Assembly: GCF_002901865.1 (NCBI RefSeq)
Contig: NZ_PPQF01000015.1
Coordinates: forward strand, 1 to 38,985
Length of the DNA stretch: 38,985 bases
Source of the DNA: Staphylococcus agnetis
GTDB lineage: Bacteria > Bacillota > Bacilli > Staphylococcales > Staphylococcaceae
Direction: 5' to 3'
The notes under the pieces were generated by a model. The model did no database searches, was not told the DNA's origin, and saw only the letters and a list, made by a program, of their open reading frames with translations. Shown here piece after piece: positions 11,090-21,651 of the stretch; the first letter of the stretch is position 1, and each line of letters begins with the position of its first letter. The position numbers were made by a program, and so were the translations under genes.

Positions 11090-12362
11090 TATTTTCATCT
11101 CCTAAATATGCGATTGTTATTATTTGGTTCACTTTTATATGTTGATACAGCGTGCCAACAGCTACTATGTCACCCGTTGCATCTTCAATGACTGGCATAC
11201 GGTCTCGCGTATGTTGAGGCACTTTGGCATCAATCATTAAACGCGATACTTTTTTATGACCATGGGAATGTAGTTGAACGCGGTCGCCATCTTGACGTGT
11301 CCGTATAAGAAGTGGTCCACGCAATGCATCAAGCGATGCCACTCTAATCTCATAATCACCGAATTGATAATAGCCAGGTGTCTTCAAATACATCGATTGT
11401 AATGGTGCCTGTTCAACCGTTGTTAAGGTTAATTTATCATACACCTTATTGATACGCCATGTGTTTGAAGCATGTAGTTCAATTTGTGCTATAGGTTGTG
11501 TCAGTTGCACAAACCATTGGTGATATTGAACATCACTCACCGGTACGATATTTTCCCATTTTTGTATTAATTTATCCAGAATAATCATTCTAACATGTTC
11601 TGGGCATTTATTGAATGATTGGATAGACATCTCATATTGATGGTCGGTTTGTTTCACTTGGGCTGCAATGTAGTCGTCAGCCATCTGTTCAAAAACCCGG
11701 ATAGACTCTAGATGCATGTCGTAGAGTTTTTTCAAATGCGTAATTTTAAATTGTTCGTGGGCGTCGATGATCGGTAACATATCATGACGAATCCTATTCC
11801 GTACATATTTTGTATCTTGATTACTTTCATCCTCAAAGTAAGGCACGTTGTAATCGTGTTGATATGTCGCAATATCACTTTTCGTTTCTTCCAACATAGG
11901 GCGCATTAAACGATAACCGTGACGTTGCTCACATGCTTGCATCCCTAAAGCGCTACGATACACTTTACCAGTAAAAATACGATAGAACACGGTTTCTAGC
12001 AAATCATCAAAGTGATGGGCCGTCATTAATACGTCCCCTTTCAATTGATGCATCATATCTTCAAACCAGCGATAACGTGCAGCGCGTGCGTCACTTTGAA
12101 TGCTGCGCCCTGCTTCAACAATAGGTTGTAAATGAAGCCGCTTGACGTAAATGGGGATACCGTACTGTTCACAATATCGTGTCACAAACTCCGCTTCTTC
12201 GTCAGAACCCCGCCGCAATCCATGATGTACATGAAGCACGGAAAGTTGTTTGTATGTTGTTTGATATTGATGTAATAATCGATGCAACAAAACCATACTA
12301 TCAATGCCAGTGGACACTGCAATAACGATATGGTCATCTGCTTTCCAAGTTACCTTCATCAT
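11079..12362 (-). CDS. tilS: tRNA(Ile)-lysidine synthetase
   Basis: Attaches lysine to C34 of the CAT-anticodon tRNA-Ile so that it reads AUA instead of AUG; it is essential. The 427-residue protein starts with the N-type PP-loop, here STGIDS at 17-22 instead of the common SGGxDS; I recall the same variant in S. aureus TilS. Further markers are HVHHG, the TAHHFDDLLET helix and the C-terminal TilS domain with RTRQDGDRV. Two adjacent ATG codons start the gene after GGGGG; either could be used. It precedes hpt with an overlap. Sequence conservation is lower than in its neighbours, as usual for this family. Confidence 0.95.
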   Translation of the reverse strand: MMKVTWKADDHIVIAVSTGIDSMVLLHRLLHQYQTTYKQLSVLHVHHGLRRGSDEEAEFVTRYCEQYGIPIYVKRLHLQPIVEAGRSIQSDARAARYRWFEDMMHQLKGDVLMTAHHFDDLLETVFYRIFTGKVYRSALGMQACEQRHGYRLMRPMLEETKSDIATYQHDYNVPYFEDESNQDTKYVRNRIRHDMLPIIDAHEQFKITHLKKLYDMHLESIRVFEQMADDYIAAQVKQTDHQYEMSIQSFNKCPEHVRMIILDKLIQKWENIVPVSDVQYHQWFVQLTQPIAQIELHASNTWRINKVYDKLTLTTVEQAPLQSMYLKTPGYYQFGDYEIRVASLDALRGPLLIRTRQDGDRVQLHSHGHKKVSRLMIDAKVPQHTRDRMPVIEDATGDIVAVGTLYQHIKVNQIITIAYLGDENNEK

Positions 12363-12378
12363 TTAACCCCCACACAAA

Positions 12379-12420
12379 ATAAGGGTTGAGATTCAAAGTA
12401 TGCCTTCGTTTCTCAACCCC
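12379..12420 (-). terminator. intrinsic terminator after yabR
   Basis: GGGTTGAGA (12391-12383 on the plus strand) and TCTCAACCC (12411-12419) form a 9-bp stem; on the minus strand TTATTTTG follows. It lies between yabR and tilS, so tilS may be read through it or from an internal promoter I could not locate. Confidence 0.7.
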
Positions 12421-12431
12421 TTGCATTAAAT

Positions 12432-12809
12432 TTAGCGACGTGCGCCTCTACCACCACGTCTAGATTCTGTTTGACGCTTAATAGAAGTAAGTTTATCCTC
12501 ACTATCTTTTAAGAAGTTTGATAGTTTTTTCTCAAAGTCTTCTGGTTTTTGTGCCGGTTTTTGTCTACGTGGACGCTCTTTGGCTTTTTTAATTGAAAGA
12601 CTAATTTTGCCATCATCGGCGATGGATAATACTTTAACCTCAACGTCATCCCCGACAGTTAAGTGATCTTCTACGTTTTCTACATAGTTATCAGCGACTT
12701 CACTGATATGAACTAACCCACTTTTACCTTCAGGCAACTCCACAAATGCACCGAATTTTTTGATACCAGTGACTTTACCTTTAACCTTACTTCCTACTTC
12801 GATTGACAT
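12432..12809 (-). CDS. yabR: S1-domain RNA-binding protein (YabR / general stress protein 13-like)
   Basis: A 125-residue protein with one S1 domain at residues 4-75 (VGSKVKGKVTGIKKFGAFVE, then GLVHISEVAD and DGKISLSIKKAK), followed by a basic, Arg/Lys-rich tail ending RRGGRGARR. Homologues bind ribosomes or RNA and act as post-transcriptional regulators (CvfD in streptococci). The role here is inferred from family. It has a consensus promoter at 12848-12876 and a terminator, so it can be a single-gene transcript. The AGGAGG ribosome site is 13 bases from the ATG, slightly long. Confidence 0.93.
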   Translation of the reverse strand: MSIEVGSKVKGKVTGIKKFGAFVELPEGKSGLVHISEVADNYVENVEDHLTVGDDVEVKVLSIADDGKISLSIKKAKERPRRQKPAQKPEDFEKKLSNFLKDSEDKLTSIKRQTESRRGGRGARR

Positions 12810-12847
12810 TGTTTTAATGCATCCTCCTGAATTCGATATTTAGTTCT

Positions 12848-12876
12848 ATTATACGTTTGTTTCCGTATTTTAACAA
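12848..12876 (-). promoter_or_regulatory. sigma-A promoter of yabR
   Basis: TTGTTA (12876-12871), a 17-base spacer and a perfect TATAAT (12853-12848) on the minus strand. Confidence 0.75.
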
Positions 12877-13011
12877 TGACAAATTGATGATTCACTATTT
12901 TATTTACGTATTTTACTAAAACGATAATGAAACACACTATTTTTCGACTTTAAACTGCATTAATCGAATGTCAATGTAACTCATCATGTGTACGCGTTAT
13001 TTCTCAGTCTA

Positions 13012-13398
13012 TTACTTTTTCTTATTATTTTGTTTCGGTTGGTCTTCAGGTAACTTAAAGATGATTTCACCGTCGTTACTTAAATAATATTCATCACGCG
13101 CCACTTTTTCGATATAAGATGGATCATTTAAATTGTTAAGCTGCTCTTTAAGTTCAATTTCTTTATCTTGTAATTTTTGATATTCTTCTTCTTTCGCATG
13201 ACGTTCATTTGAAGCATCCGAATTACTTTTCATTTGCGCAAATACTAATACTAACATCACTGCGATAATGGCTAATAAAATACCACCAAAAACTAAAATA
13301 CGCTTTTTTACAATACGTTTACGTTGTTCATGCCGACGTTTTTTAGCATTTTTTTGTGATGTATATTGATTGCCGATATTTTGAACTTTATCATTCAT
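13012..13398 (-). CDS. divIC: cell-division protein DivIC (FtsB-like)
   Basis: A bitopic septum protein that forms the FtsL-DivIC-DivIB complex. The 128 residues show a basic cytoplasmic N-terminus (KKRRHEQRKRIVKKR), one transmembrane helix at about 34-54, then an extracellular coiled coil rich in Glu/Lys/Leu (60-100) and the family segment VARDEYYLSNDGEIIFKLPE. It ends with a KQNNKKK tail. It lies 24 bp downstream of rqcP. The Bacillus spore genes yabP and yabQ, which stand here in Bacillus, are absent. Confidence 0.95.
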   Translation of the reverse strand: MNDKVQNIGNQYTSQKNAKKRRHEQRKRIVKKRILVFGGILLAIIAVMLVLVFAQMKSNSDASNERHAKEEEYQKLQDKEIELKEQLNNLNDPSYIEKVARDEYYLSNDGEIIFKLPEDQPKQNNKKK

Positions 13399-13422
13399 GC
13401 GGCGTCACCTTTCTTCGTATCC

Positions 13423-13680
13423 CTAATCAATCCGTTCCTCTTTTAGGATTTCATACATCCCTTTAGCATTTTCTTTCGTTGCATGTTCATTAAGCCCAGT
13501 GACTTTAATCGTCACGATTTTTTGTCCAAATTGTATTTCTATCGTATCTTCTACTTTCACATCTGTACCAGCTTTAGCGGTTTGGCCATTGATTTTCACA
13601 CGACCTTGATCGCTCACTTCTTTTGCTAAGGTACGTCGCTTAATTAAGCGTGATACTTTTAAATATTTATCGAGTCTCAT
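13423..13680 (-). CDS. rqcP: S4-domain RNA-binding protein RqcP (YabO/Hsp15 family)
   Basis: An 85-residue S4-domain protein (MRLDKYLKVSRLIKRRTLAK, then GRVKINGQTAKAGTDVKVED). In B. subtilis the homologue RqcP (YlmH-like/YabO) works with RqcH on stalled 50S subunits to add alanine tails to nascent chains. The function here is by homology. It overlaps the end of yabN by 14 bases, and AAGGGGG stands before the ATG, so it is cotranslated with yabN and precedes divIC. Confidence 0.94.
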   Translation of the reverse strand: MRLDKYLKVSRLIKRRTLAKEVSDQGRVKINGQTAKAGTDVKVEDTIEIQFGQKIVTIKVTGLNEHATKENAKGMYEILKEERID

Positions 13681-14854
13681 GATGTCCCCCTTGTTCTAAA
13701 TAAGCTTGCAGCGCCTCTTCTGACAAGTCTTGATTTTTGACTTCATCATACAATTTTAAGAAGTGCGTCGCAAATATTTTTTCGAATTTAACACGTGATG
13801 GTTTACCTTCCGCCGCTTTTTGTTCGTACCAAATCGATTTAACATCTTCCACACTGTCAGCTTGACCCTCAGCAAAAATATGCGGATGACGACGTATCAT
13901 TTTTTCTGAAAGACTTGCAACAATCTCACGTGTCTCCATATAGCCTTGTTTTTGGCCAATATTGGCATGTAGAAGCACTTGCAGTAAAATATCACCTAAT
14001 TCTTCAATCATATGCCAATCATCTTCATGGTCAATCGCTTCAAAAAGTTCAAACGTTTCTTCAAGTAAATAGCGCTTCAATGATTCATGCGTTTGCACTT
14101 TATCCCATGGACATCCTGTTTCGTCGTCTACCAATGTTGCGATCACTCGATCTGCAAAGTCAAAATCACCATATAAAGCCGTTTCTTCAGTAATAGCTGG
14201 AACAACGACACTTGTAAGATTAGTAAAGACATCATTATGATCAAGTTCATATAATGGGCACGTGTAGCGTTTCGCACCTGACTGGTTCGCACCATCCACG
14301 ATATGCACTTCAAAGTCGTCTGGATATCGCATCATGAGCGTCAATTTTAAATCACCAGCAACCATGGCACTATATACTTGAGTAATGAGTGTCGTAGTAC
14401 GTGGATTCAATGTTTCTTTTTCCAGTGCGGTTGCATCTAACATCGTAAAACCATCATTCGGATCCATTTTTACCGCTTCAAACACATCATCGATAAAACT
14501 ACGTCCACCTCGCACATCTACCACAACATCATAATGTGCTGCTTTTTGGAATAGCAATTGCGTGGTTGTTTCTGCAACACGGGGATGACCAGGCACAGCA
14601 TATACAACATCTTCAGTTTGTGCGCGTTGTAAAAGTTGATCTGTAATCGCATCGTAAACAGGTTCAAAAGTATCATGTTGTTCATAAATCGCATCAAAGC
14701 TTTCAATATCAATATTTTGCAGTTCTGATATCACAGGATGCGCTTTCGTTCGCACATATATTTTAGATTGATTTTGTAAAAAACGATAGATACCTAATGG
14801 CAAGTCGTCTAAACAATAATTACCTAAACCAATAATCGTAATATGGTGTGTCAT
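13667..14854 (-). CDS. yabN: YabN-type fusion: tetrapyrrole-methylase-like domain plus MazG NTP pyrophosphohydrolase
   Basis: A 395-residue two-domain protein. Residues 1 to ~220 resemble the SAM-dependent tetrapyrrole methylase fold (IIGLGNYCLDDLPLGIYRFL, YAVPGHPRVAE). The MazG domain follows, with CPWDKVQTHESLKRYLLEE near 247-265 and a set of acidic residues (EEL, GDILLQ) that bind magnesium; it hydrolyses NTPs, probably as house-cleaning. The methylase domain's substrate is unknown in this family. The start overlaps the flippase stop by 4 bases (ATGA), and AAAGGAG stands upstream. Confidence 0.95.
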   Translation of the reverse strand: MTHHITIIGLGNYCLDDLPLGIYRFLQNQSKIYVRTKAHPVISELQNIDIESFDAIYEQHDTFEPVYDAITDQLLQRAQTEDVVYAVPGHPRVAETTTQLLFQKAAHYDVVVDVRGGRSFIDDVFEAVKMDPNDGFTMLDATALEKETLNPRTTTLITQVYSAMVAGDLKLTLMMRYPDDFEVHIVDGANQSGAKRYTCPLYELDHNDVFTNLTSVVVPAITEETALYGDFDFADRVIATLVDDETGCPWDKVQTHESLKRYLLEETFELFEAIDHEDDWHMIEELGDILLQVLLHANIGQKQGYMETREIVASLSEKMIRRHPHIFAEGQADSVEDVKSIWYEQKAAEGKPSRVKFEKIFATHFLKLYDEVKNQDLSEEALQAYLEQGGHHETR

Positions 14855-16380
14855 GATTTTCTCCTTTTCATTATCTCAATGATTTTATCGCCAAATGGCA
14901 AATGCACCCATTCGTCTTCATTTAAAATACGCATCCACACAAGCATTACACTTAAACTTCCCACACCAATGCACGCACTGATTATTAATTCTAGAAGACC
15001 TCCAATTCTAGACATCGACGGGATGATGTAATGCGTTAATTGTACACTAGCTGTCATCGTCAATAAAGCAACAACTAATTTCAAATAAAATTTACGCAAT
15101 GCATAGAGCGCATACAACTGAATCATATGTCTGTGTAAATAGATTGCAAAAACGACTAGTGCCACAACTGTAGAAATACTCGCACCGACAATACCAACCT
15201 TTAAAATTAAAATAAGATTCAATAGTAGCTTGATGACTAATCCTATAATAATCCCTATAAAAACCACTCGGTAATGATTTTGAACTTCGAGTAATGCAAT
15301 ATACATCATGATCAGAGACACAAAAATGACCGTTAACATGTAAATGGATAATGTGATTGTAAGGTCGTTACTTTTAAAAAATACAGCATTCAAAAGTGGT
15401 AATAAATTCATTAGGCCAATCGCACTCGCACAACTTATAACAATCGTAATTTTTAATGACGCATTTGCATAACTGTTCATTTGGTCATAACGACCCGCTT
15501 TTTGTGTATCAGTTAATAACGGAATAAGTACGAAACAAAACGTTGTTGTTACAATTAATCCCATTTGAATAAACGATGCACCACGGTCGTAAATTCCTTT
15601 TTGCGTAATAGCATCTTTAAAGGTCAATCCTTGGCCGTGTTGGAGAACGTTAATCACGGTAAAACTATCCACCACTTGCCATAAGATCACAATCAATTGA
15701 CTTAAAGCAAAAATAACCGTTGCAATCGCAAACTGACGCCAAGGGATTGTTTGAGGCAATGTAGCATTTGATAAAGACATCCACCACCATAAAAAGAGGG
15801 TTGCGCCTATGAAACCACACGATGAAGCTAAGATTGCCCACATGCCAGCGTCGTAAATAGAAAGCTGTTGATGCGTAAAAAAGAGGATGACTATCCCAAT
15901 CATGCTGACACGAATCATTTGTTCAATGACTTGTGAAAATGCAGGCTTATTCATATCGAAAGTCGATTGAAAATACCCTCTTAAAACGCCAAGTGCACCG
16001 ACGATGATAAATGTAACGCTTGCTGCGCGTATCATCGGCGCTAAATGCGAATCACCCATTAAGGACGCAATAAGGTCTGCACCTAAAAAGAGGATGAGAC
16101 AAATGAGACATCCAATAAGTTCAAGTACGAAAATGAGTCGACGGATGAGTGAACGATTGGCCTCTCTACCCCCTAAAATTTGCGTTAATGCACTTGGAAT
16201 TGCATTACTTGCTAAGACAACACCTAATGCGACGATGGGGTAAATTTGTTGATACGCATATAAGCCATCGTCACCTAAAATGTTTTGATACGGGACACGA
16301 TACAATGCACTTAATATTTTAACGACGATTAATGCAAGCGTTAAGACAACGACACCATTAAAAGCAGATTTACTCGACAT
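14851..16380 (-). CDS. MOP-superfamily polysaccharide flippase (SpoVB/YabM family)
   Basis: A 509-residue integral membrane protein with about 14 hydrophobic segments, of the polysaccharide-biosynthesis/MurJ-like branch of the MOP exporters. The N-terminus [40 protein letters not shown] carries the conserved family features (Arg-Val-Pro and the Gly-Asp-Gly loop). It may flip a lipid-linked cell-envelope precursor; the substrate cannot be read from the sequence. It overlaps mfd by 11 bases and yabN by 4, in the mfd-yabM-yabN order of Bacillus but without spoVT in between. Confidence 0.92.
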   Translation of the reverse strand: MSSKSAFNGVVVLTLALIVVKILSALYRVPYQNILGDDGLYAYQQIYPIVALGVVLASNAIPSALTQILGGREANRSLIRRLIFVLELIGCLICLILFLGADLIASLMGDSHLAPMIRAASVTFIIVGALGVLRGYFQSTFDMNKPAFSQVIEQMIRVSMIGIVILFFTHQQLSIYDAGMWAILASSCGFIGATLFLWWWMSLSNATLPQTIPWRQFAIATVIFALSQLIVILWQVVDSFTVINVLQHGQGLTFKDAITQKGIYDRGASFIQMGLIVTTTFCFVLIPLLTDTQKAGRYDQMNSYANASLKITIVISCASAIGLMNLLPLLNAVFFKSNDLTITLSIYMLTVIFVSLIMMYIALLEVQNHYRVVFIGIIIGLVIKLLLNLILILKVGIVGASISTVVALVVFAIYLHRHMIQLYALYALRKFYLKLVVALLTMTASVQLTHYIIPSMSRIGGLLELIISACIGVGSLSVMLVWMRILNEDEWVHLPFGDKIIEIMKRRKS

Positions 16381-19300
16381 GATCTAATATCATACTTTCT
16401 TCAATTGTTTTCGCTAAAAATTTAAGTGTGTCTAACCATTGAGTACCTTTCGTGAGTGTCACTTTCATACATTTTGCTTCAACGCCTACTTTCATGCCTC
16501 GCCCTAAAGCTTCCGTATTTTTAAAGAGTGCCTCACCATCTATACGTTGTGTCCCTTGTTCCGTTAATAATACTTCAACGGCTTTCCCTTTATCTTTAAC
16601 ATGTTGCACACCGACATTCATTAAATGAACCTTGATTTCAACAGTATCAAGTAGTTGCGCCACTTCTGTAGGATAGTCGTTGAAGCGGTCAAGGAGTTCA
16701 TCTTTAATATCCATTAATTGTGCGAGTGTTTCAGTCGCCCGTAACTTTTTATAAATTTCGATTTTCGCTTGTTCATTGCGAATATATTCTGCCGGTAAAT
16801 AAGCATCTAAACGTAAGTCCATTTCTATTTCTGGAACGTGTTGTACTTCTTTAATACCCCGTTTTTCGTTCACTGCTTCTTCTAACATTTGAGAGTATAA
16901 GTCAAAACCGACAGAATCAATAAAGCCATGTTGTTGTTTACCAAGTAAATTACCTGCGCCACGAATATTTAAGTCACGCATCGCAATTTTGAAACCACTG
17001 CCTAGTTCCGTAAATTCTTTAATGGCTTGTAAGCGTTCTTCAGCTGTTTCGTTTAACACTTTATTTGGTGTATGCAGGAAATAAGCATAACCAATGCGAC
17101 TCGAACGACCGACACGCCCACGTAATTGATACAACTGACTCAATCCGAAACGATCGGCTTCTTCAATAATTAATGTATTCGCATTCGGAACATCTACACC
17201 CGTTTCAATAATCGTTGTTGTAACTAGGATATCGTAAGCCCCATTGATGAAATCAAGCATCGTTTCTTCTAAATCGCGTTCAGGTAATTGCCCGTGCGCC
17301 ACACCGATAGACGCTTCAGGCATCAACATTTGAAGTTGTTCTCTTTTTTCATAAATAGATTGTACTTTATTGTATAAATAAAACACTTGTCCATCGCGAG
17401 ATAATTCGCGTTCTAATGCCTCTTTAATAAAATTACCATTTTGTTCTAACACATATGTTTGAACTGGGAAACGGTTTTCTGGTGGCGTTTCGATTACCGA
17501 TAAATCACGCACACCAAGCATACTCATATGCAGTGTTCTTGGAATTGGTGTTGCCGTTAAAGTAAGCACATCTACATTTGCTTTTAATGATTTAATTTTT
17601 TCTTTATGGCGCACACCGAAGCGTTGTTCTTCATCAACAACAAGTAACCCTAGATCTTTATATTCAACGGTTTTCCCTAACAATTTGTGTGTACCAACAA
17701 CGATGTCGACGAATCCAGACTTAAGTCCTTCTTTCGTTTCGCGAATCTCTTTAGGCGTTCTAAAGCGACTCATTAAATGAATTTCAACAGGAAAGTCACG
17801 CATACGTTCAATTAATGTTTCATAATGCTGTTGCGCCAAAATCGTTGTAGGCACGAGGAAAGCGACTTGTTTCCCTGACATAACAGCTTTAAATGCAGCA
17901 CGTACGGCTACTTCTGTTTTACCGTAACCTACATCGCCACACAACAAACGATCCATCGGTCGAGCACGTTCCATATCACCTTTAATCTCTTCTATAGACT
18001 TTGCTTGGTCATCTGTTAATTCGTATGGGAAATCCATTTCGAAAACGTGTTGTTCTTCCGTATCCGGACTAAACTGGTAACCTACAGACTTCTCACGTTC
18101 TTTATATAAAGCAATCAGTTCATCGGCGATATCTTCAACACTACTTTGAACTTTAGCTTTTGTTTTCTTCCAATCACTACCGCCTAATTTATATAATTTA
18201 GGTGTTTTATCTTCAGATCCAACGTATTTTTGCACTTGTTCCATTTGGTCGACAGGTACAAATAATTGATCCGTGCCTTTATATTGAATTTTCATATAGT
18301 CACGATGGACGTCTCCAACTTCCAACGTTTCTACGCCTAAATAGCGGCCCACACCATGATGAATATGAACGACATAGTCCCCCACATTCAACTCTTGATA
18401 AGATTTAATTTTTTCTGCGTTACTGATTGTTTTGCGCCTTTTTTTCGACGCTTTCTTTTGTTTTGATTTAAACAATTCTCGTTCCGTCACAACGACGAGC
18501 GACATATAAGGAAGTTCAAACCCTTCAGATAAGCTTCCTTCAATAATGGCCGCGTGCCCTGCTTCTAGTTGTGTTAGGTCCACATTCATAAGTGTAGGAA
18601 CGTGGAGTTCACTTAACATCGACTGGATGCGGTCTTTTTTCGTTTCCGTTTCCGCAATAATAACCATACGGTAGCCCTGTTTCATATAACGTTGGAATTC
18701 AGACGTCATGATATCATATTGACCGTAAAACTGTTGTACCGGTTTACATGAAAATTTCACCATATGATTGAGTTTCACAGACATCGACGCTGTAAATAAT
18801 GTGAAATAAGTCACAGGCGTATGTTTAAGCAATTGTTCAACTGTATCATGCGTCATAAAGCGTTGACCAATAAACCCTTTTCCAGATTCAATTAAGTTTT
18901 GAAGAAAGTCTTCTGATTCTGTTAGTAACGTTTCTTCTGTTTCCTTAATACGATTGAACTCATCCATCAATACAATAGCATTATCTTTGAAATAATCGCG
19001 CAATGTCGTTTCCGTATCATACATAAATGCGATTAAACGACGTAATACTTGAGGATCAAACATTTCATCTTCAACAATATTAAAACTATCATACGTATCT
19101 TTCACTTCTTGGCGTACAGACTTATCCACTTTTGGACGCGTCGTTTCATATGCCGTTTTTAAGTTCGTTATTAATTGACGCCGAACCTCTGGAGTGATGA
19201 TGAAGTCATGAGCTGATGTAATATCGACATTTTGAATATTGTCAGAAGAGCGTTGTGATTCTACATCAAACTTCCGAATCGAATCTACCTCAGTATCAAA

Positions 19301-19882
19301 AAGTTCAATACGTACTGGTTCACCGAGTAACGGATAAATATCAATAATACCGCCGCGTAAAGAAAATTCACCGATATTAGAAACGACCGATTCTCGACGA
19401 TATCCCATATTTACAAGGCGCATTAACAAGCGCTCGACATCTAATTCATCCCCTATATTGAGGTGGATTTGATGATCTTGCCAAATCGCTTTTGGCGTCA
19501 CTAATTTTTTCAAGCCGTTTAACGGGATGACAAACAAGCCTCGACGTTCATGAGCAAGTGCCGTTAAAGTACGTACACGTTCACTCATAAGCTCCGGGCT
19601 TTGCGTTGAAAATTCTTCAGTCATGATGTCTTGAACAGGATACTTGTATATTTCATCATCGGGAACAAATTGTAATAAATCTGCTTCTAATTTATCCATT
19701 TGATAGACATTATTTGTAATTAATAACACTTGTCGATGACTATTATGATAAAGTTCTGCAATCATTGCCGCTTTTGCGCTTGGCATCAGTCCTGTCACGA
19801 GCACATTGTCTTCACCTACATGTGCAGAAAGGTCTTTAAATTGTTGATCTCTATTGATCATTTCATTGATTATTGTTTTCAC
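16370..19882 (-). CDS. mfd: transcription-repair coupling factor Mfd
   Basis: Pushes stalled RNA polymerase off damaged DNA and recruits UvrA. The 1170 residues include the UvrB-like N-terminal region ([20 protein letters not shown]), the RNA-polymerase-interaction domain around residue 500-560 ([20 protein letters not shown]), and the helicase with Walker [10 protein letters not shown] (~645-653) and DEEQ (~747-750). The SAT motif [13 protein letters not shown], the QLRGRVGRS motif and the C-terminal D7 domain follow. The start is GTG at 19882, overlapping the pth stop by 4 bases, with GGTGA upstream; length and N-terminus agree with S. aureus Mfd (1168 residues). Confidence 0.98.
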   Translation of the reverse strand: MKTIINEMINRDQQFKDLSAHVGEDNVLVTGLMPSAKAAMIAELYHNSHRQVLLITNNVYQMDKLEADLLQFVPDDEIYKYPVQDIMTEEFSTQSPELMSERVRTLTALAHERRGLFVIPLNGLKKLVTPKAIWQDHQIHLNIGDELDVERLLMRLVNMGYRRESVVSNIGEFSLRGGIIDIYPLLGEPVRIELFDTEVDSIRKFDVESQRSSDNIQNVDITSAHDFIITPEVRRQLITNLKTAYETTRPKVDKSVRQEVKDTYDSFNIVEDEMFDPQVLRRLIAFMYDTETTLRDYFKDNAIVLMDEFNRIKETEETLLTESEDFLQNLIESGKGFIGQRFMTHDTVEQLLKHTPVTYFTLFTASMSVKLNHMVKFSCKPVQQFYGQYDIMTSEFQRYMKQGYRMVIIAETETKKDRIQSMLSELHVPTLMNVDLTQLEAGHAAIIEGSLSEGFELPYMSLVVVTERELFKSKQKKASKKRRKTISNAEKIKSYQELNVGDYVVHIHHGVGRYLGVETLEVGDVHRDYMKIQYKGTDQLFVPVDQMEQVQKYVGSEDKTPKLYKLGGSDWKKTKAKVQSSVEDIADELIALYKEREKSVGYQFSPDTEEQHVFEMDFPYELTDDQAKSIEEIKGDMERARPMDRLLCGDVGYGKTEVAVRAAFKAVMSGKQVAFLVPTTILAQQHYETLIERMRDFPVEIHLMSRFRTPKEIRETKEGLKSGFVDIVVGTHKLLGKTVEYKDLGLLVVDEEQRFGVRHKEKIKSLKANVDVLTLTATPIPRTLHMSMLGVRDLSVIETPPENRFPVQTYVLEQNGNFIKEALERELSRDGQVFYLYNKVQSIYEKREQLQMLMPEASIGVAHGQLPERDLEETMLDFINGAYDILVTTTIIETGVDVPNANTLIIEEADRFGLSQLYQLRGRVGRSSRIGYAYFLHTPNKVLNETAEERLQAIKEFTELGSGFKIAMRDLNIRGAGNLLGKQQHGFIDSVGFDLYSQMLEEAVNEKRGIKEVQHVPEIEMDLRLDAYLPAEYIRNEQAKIEIYKKLRATETLAQLMDIKDELLDRFNDYPTEVAQLLDTVEIKVHLMNVGVQHVKDKGKAVEVLLTEQGTQRIDGEALFKNTEALGRGMKVGVEAKCMKVTLTKGTQWLDTLKFLAKTIEESMILDHVE

Positions 19883-20448
19883 TTTATTTCACCATTATAT
19901 TGATTCATGATATTCTCAAATTTTTCGTTTTGAATAAATGCCTCTACTGCATCAGCGACATGTGCAATCACGGGTTGCATCGTTTTCATTTCCTCGTGAG
20001 AGAATTTTTGTAATACATAATCAACGACAGGGATACGTGATGAACGGTCAATCCCGATACGAATACGCTTAAATTCTTGCGTACCTAAATGTTGAATGAG
20101 TGATTTAATGCCATTATGACCACCCGCACTGCCTTTTTGACGAAGGCGTATATGCCCTTGCGCAAGATCTAAATCGTCATAAAGCACTAATATATCCTCA
20201 ACTTCAATATTATAATAATCCATAAGTGGACGCACCGCCTCACCCGATAAATTCATATATGTGAGGGGTTCTAAAAATACGACTTTCTCACCAAATAAAT
20301 GCGCGACAGTGTATGCACCGCGAAATTTCTGCTTGTCTAGTTTTAAATCATGACGCTCTATAAGATGGTCAATCACTTCAAAACCAATGTTATGGCGTGT
20401 TTGTTCGTATTTTTTGCCAACGTTCCCTAAGCCGACGATGAGTTTCAT
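19879..20448 (-). CDS. pth: peptidyl-tRNA hydrolase
   Basis: Releases peptides from prematurely dropped peptidyl-tRNAs. From the ATG at 20448 the product has 189 residues. It shows the catalytic His19 in TRHNIGFE, Asn9 in VGLGN, the loop LVLYDDLDL and [11 protein letters not shown]. Two ATG codons are adjacent (20451 and 20448); the second has a better gap from AAGGAGG and agrees with homologues. Its stop overlaps the mfd start, so it leads the mfd-flippase-yabN-rqcP run. Confidence 0.97.
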   Translation of the reverse strand: MKLIVGLGNVGKKYEQTRHNIGFEVIDHLIERHDLKLDKQKFRGAYTVAHLFGEKVVFLEPLTYMNLSGEAVRPLMDYYNIEVEDILVLYDDLDLAQGHIRLRQKGSAGGHNGIKSLIQHLGTQEFKRIRIGIDRSSRIPVVDYVLQKFSHEEMKTMQPVIAHVADAVEAFIQNEKFENIMNQYNGEIK

Positions 20449-20838
20449 CATGTATCCTCCTTGAAATCATCTATTTTACAGTTTAATCATATTCCATACT
20501 AACACAAAATAGGTCATAGACGAGAATTAAACACTAACACAGGGTTGGAACTTATAGGTTCTATTTTTGCTTCTAACACCCTAGACATCTTAGCTACGGA
20601 ATCTATCAATATGATGTTTTAAATTGCTTTATATTTTGCTTCCGTAATGACTCAATAGTTATATGGGTGAATCAAAATGCCAATAAAGTTTATGAACAAA
20701 ATGCTTTTAGGTTCATAAACTCGTTGTGTCCCTGCCTTATTAATCAATGCACACGTATGCGCACGACGTATACCTAAACACAAAAAAGACATAATAACGG
20801 CACGAGGCACGTTATTATGTCTAACAAAGGGATAAAGA
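20449..20838 (-). other. intergenic region between rplY and pth (390 bp)
   Basis: It holds the rplY terminator (20781-20822). It also holds a perfect 11-bp inverted repeat, 20687-20697 with 20711-20721 (agtttatgaac/gttcataaact), which on the minus strand is followed by TTATT, and an imperfect hairpin around 20541-20582 (agggttgg.../...acaccct). No ORF with a ribosome site is seen on either strand. The pth promoter must lie in 20452-20540; a TATGAT or TAAAAT there could be a -10 box but no good -35 is present. Confidence 0.5.
20781..20822 (-). terminator. intrinsic terminator after rplY
   Basis: AGACATAATAACG (20822-20810) pairs perfectly with CGTTATTATGTCT (20799-20787), with a 10-base loop and TTTTTTG after it. 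Confidence 0.9.
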
Positions 20839-21513
20839 TTACGCTTCTTTATCTTCTTTTTCTTCTGAATCTTCTTCGCTTTCTTCAGTAGATTCACCGA
20901 TAACTTCTGGTTCAGCAGTTTCAGCGTCACCTTCCATAGCAGCGATTTCTTCTTCAGTTGGCTCTTCAGTCGGTGCAACAACGGATACAACTGTTTCGTC
21001 TGCAGCTGTTTCAATTGTGAAGTCACCAGATACTTTAATGTCAGCAACTGATAAGCTGTCGTTAACGTCTAATTCTGTAACGTCAACTTCGATTGATTCA
21101 GGAATGTTATCAGGTGTAGCAGTTACTTCGATGTTGAATAATGGTTGTTCAACAACGCCACCTTCACTTGCACCTTTCGCTTCACCAACTAAGCTTACAG
21201 GTACTTCTACAGTACGCTCTTCGCTCATGTTGATTGCTAAGAAGTCGATGTGAGTGATTTGGTTTTTAAGTGGATCAAATTGGTAATCAGATACCATAAC
21301 TTTGATTTCTTTTGAACCAACGCCTAATTGAATAACACCGTTACGTCCAACTTCACGGATTAATTTGATGAATTCTACTTCATCAACTTTTACAGATACG
21401 TTTTTAGTACCGTATCCATAAACAACTGCTGGTACTTTACCTGCTTCACGGATTTTGCGTAATTCACCGCGTGTTTGTTTACCTTTACGAATAATAGACT
21501 TTAAAGAAGCCAT
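20839..21513 (-). CDS. rplY: 50S ribosomal protein L25/general stress protein Ctc
   Basis: Binds 5S rRNA in the large subunit. From the ATG at 21513 ([20 protein letters not shown]) it has 224 residues. It shows the N-terminal L25 domain (to ~92, with PAVVYGYG), the C-terminal TL5/Ctc domain ([22 protein letters not shown]) and an acidic, Glu-rich tail (~190-224) typical of staphylococcal and other Firmicute Ctc proteins. An upstream in-frame ATG at 21540 is disfavoured since AAAGGTGG stands 9 bases before the chosen start. It is a single-gene transcript with a sigma-A promoter (21617-21645), a structured leader and a terminator. In Bacillus ctc is also a sigma-B gene; I see no clear sigma-B box here. 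Confidence 0.96.
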   Translation of the reverse strand: MASLKSIIRKGKQTRGELRKIREAGKVPAVVYGYGTKNVSVKVDEVEFIKLIREVGRNGVIQLGVGSKEIKVMVSDYQFDPLKNQITHIDFLAINMSEERTVEVPVSLVGEAKGASEGGVVEQPLFNIEVTATPDNIPESIEVDVTELDVNDSLSVADIKVSGDFTIETAADETVVSVVAPTEEPTEEEIAAMEGDAETAEPEVIGESTEESEEDSEEKEDKEA

Positions 21514-21537
21514 ATTTCGTTTCCACCTTTCTTGATG

Positions 21538-21585
21538 CACTTATGTGCAAGCACTTGCCCATCAACTGTGCGTCGCTTGCAAGTG
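21538..21585 (-). promoter_or_regulatory. structured 5' leader of rplY
   Basis: The 48-base stretch can form two exclusive structures on the minus-strand RNA. Arm 21585-21575 (CACTTGCAAGC) can pair as CACTTGC with GCAAGTG (21558-21552), or as GCAAGC with GCTTGC (21552-21547) plus CACTT with AAGTG (21542-21538). GCAC-ATAA-GTGC near 21538-21549 is a third small hairpin. It ends about 9 bases before the ribosome site (21529-21522). A feedback control by L25 is possible; this is inference. Confidence 0.45.
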
Positions 21586-21616
21586 TGTATTTGTCCGTTA
21601 TGACACGAACAGAAGT

Positions 21617-21645
21617 ATTTTACACAAATTTAACAATTAAGTCAA
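21617..21645 (-). promoter_or_regulatory. sigma-A promoter of rplY
   Basis: TTGACT (21645-21640), a 17-base spacer and TAAAAT (21622-21617) on the minus strand, immediately after the prs stop codon. Confidence 0.75.
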
Positions 21646-21651
21646 CACCGA

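Noticed and set aside
11079-12362. TilS with STGIDS instead of SGGxDS as a possibly inactive enzyme
   Set aside because: The rest of the protein is intact and I recall the same variant in functional staphylococcal TilS, so it looks like a lineage feature.
20652-21047. A 131-codon minus-strand ORF overlapping the rplY 3' end
   Set aside because: It starts inside rplY in another frame, its composition is Lys/Leu-rich from the acidic tail codons, and it runs through the rplY terminator.
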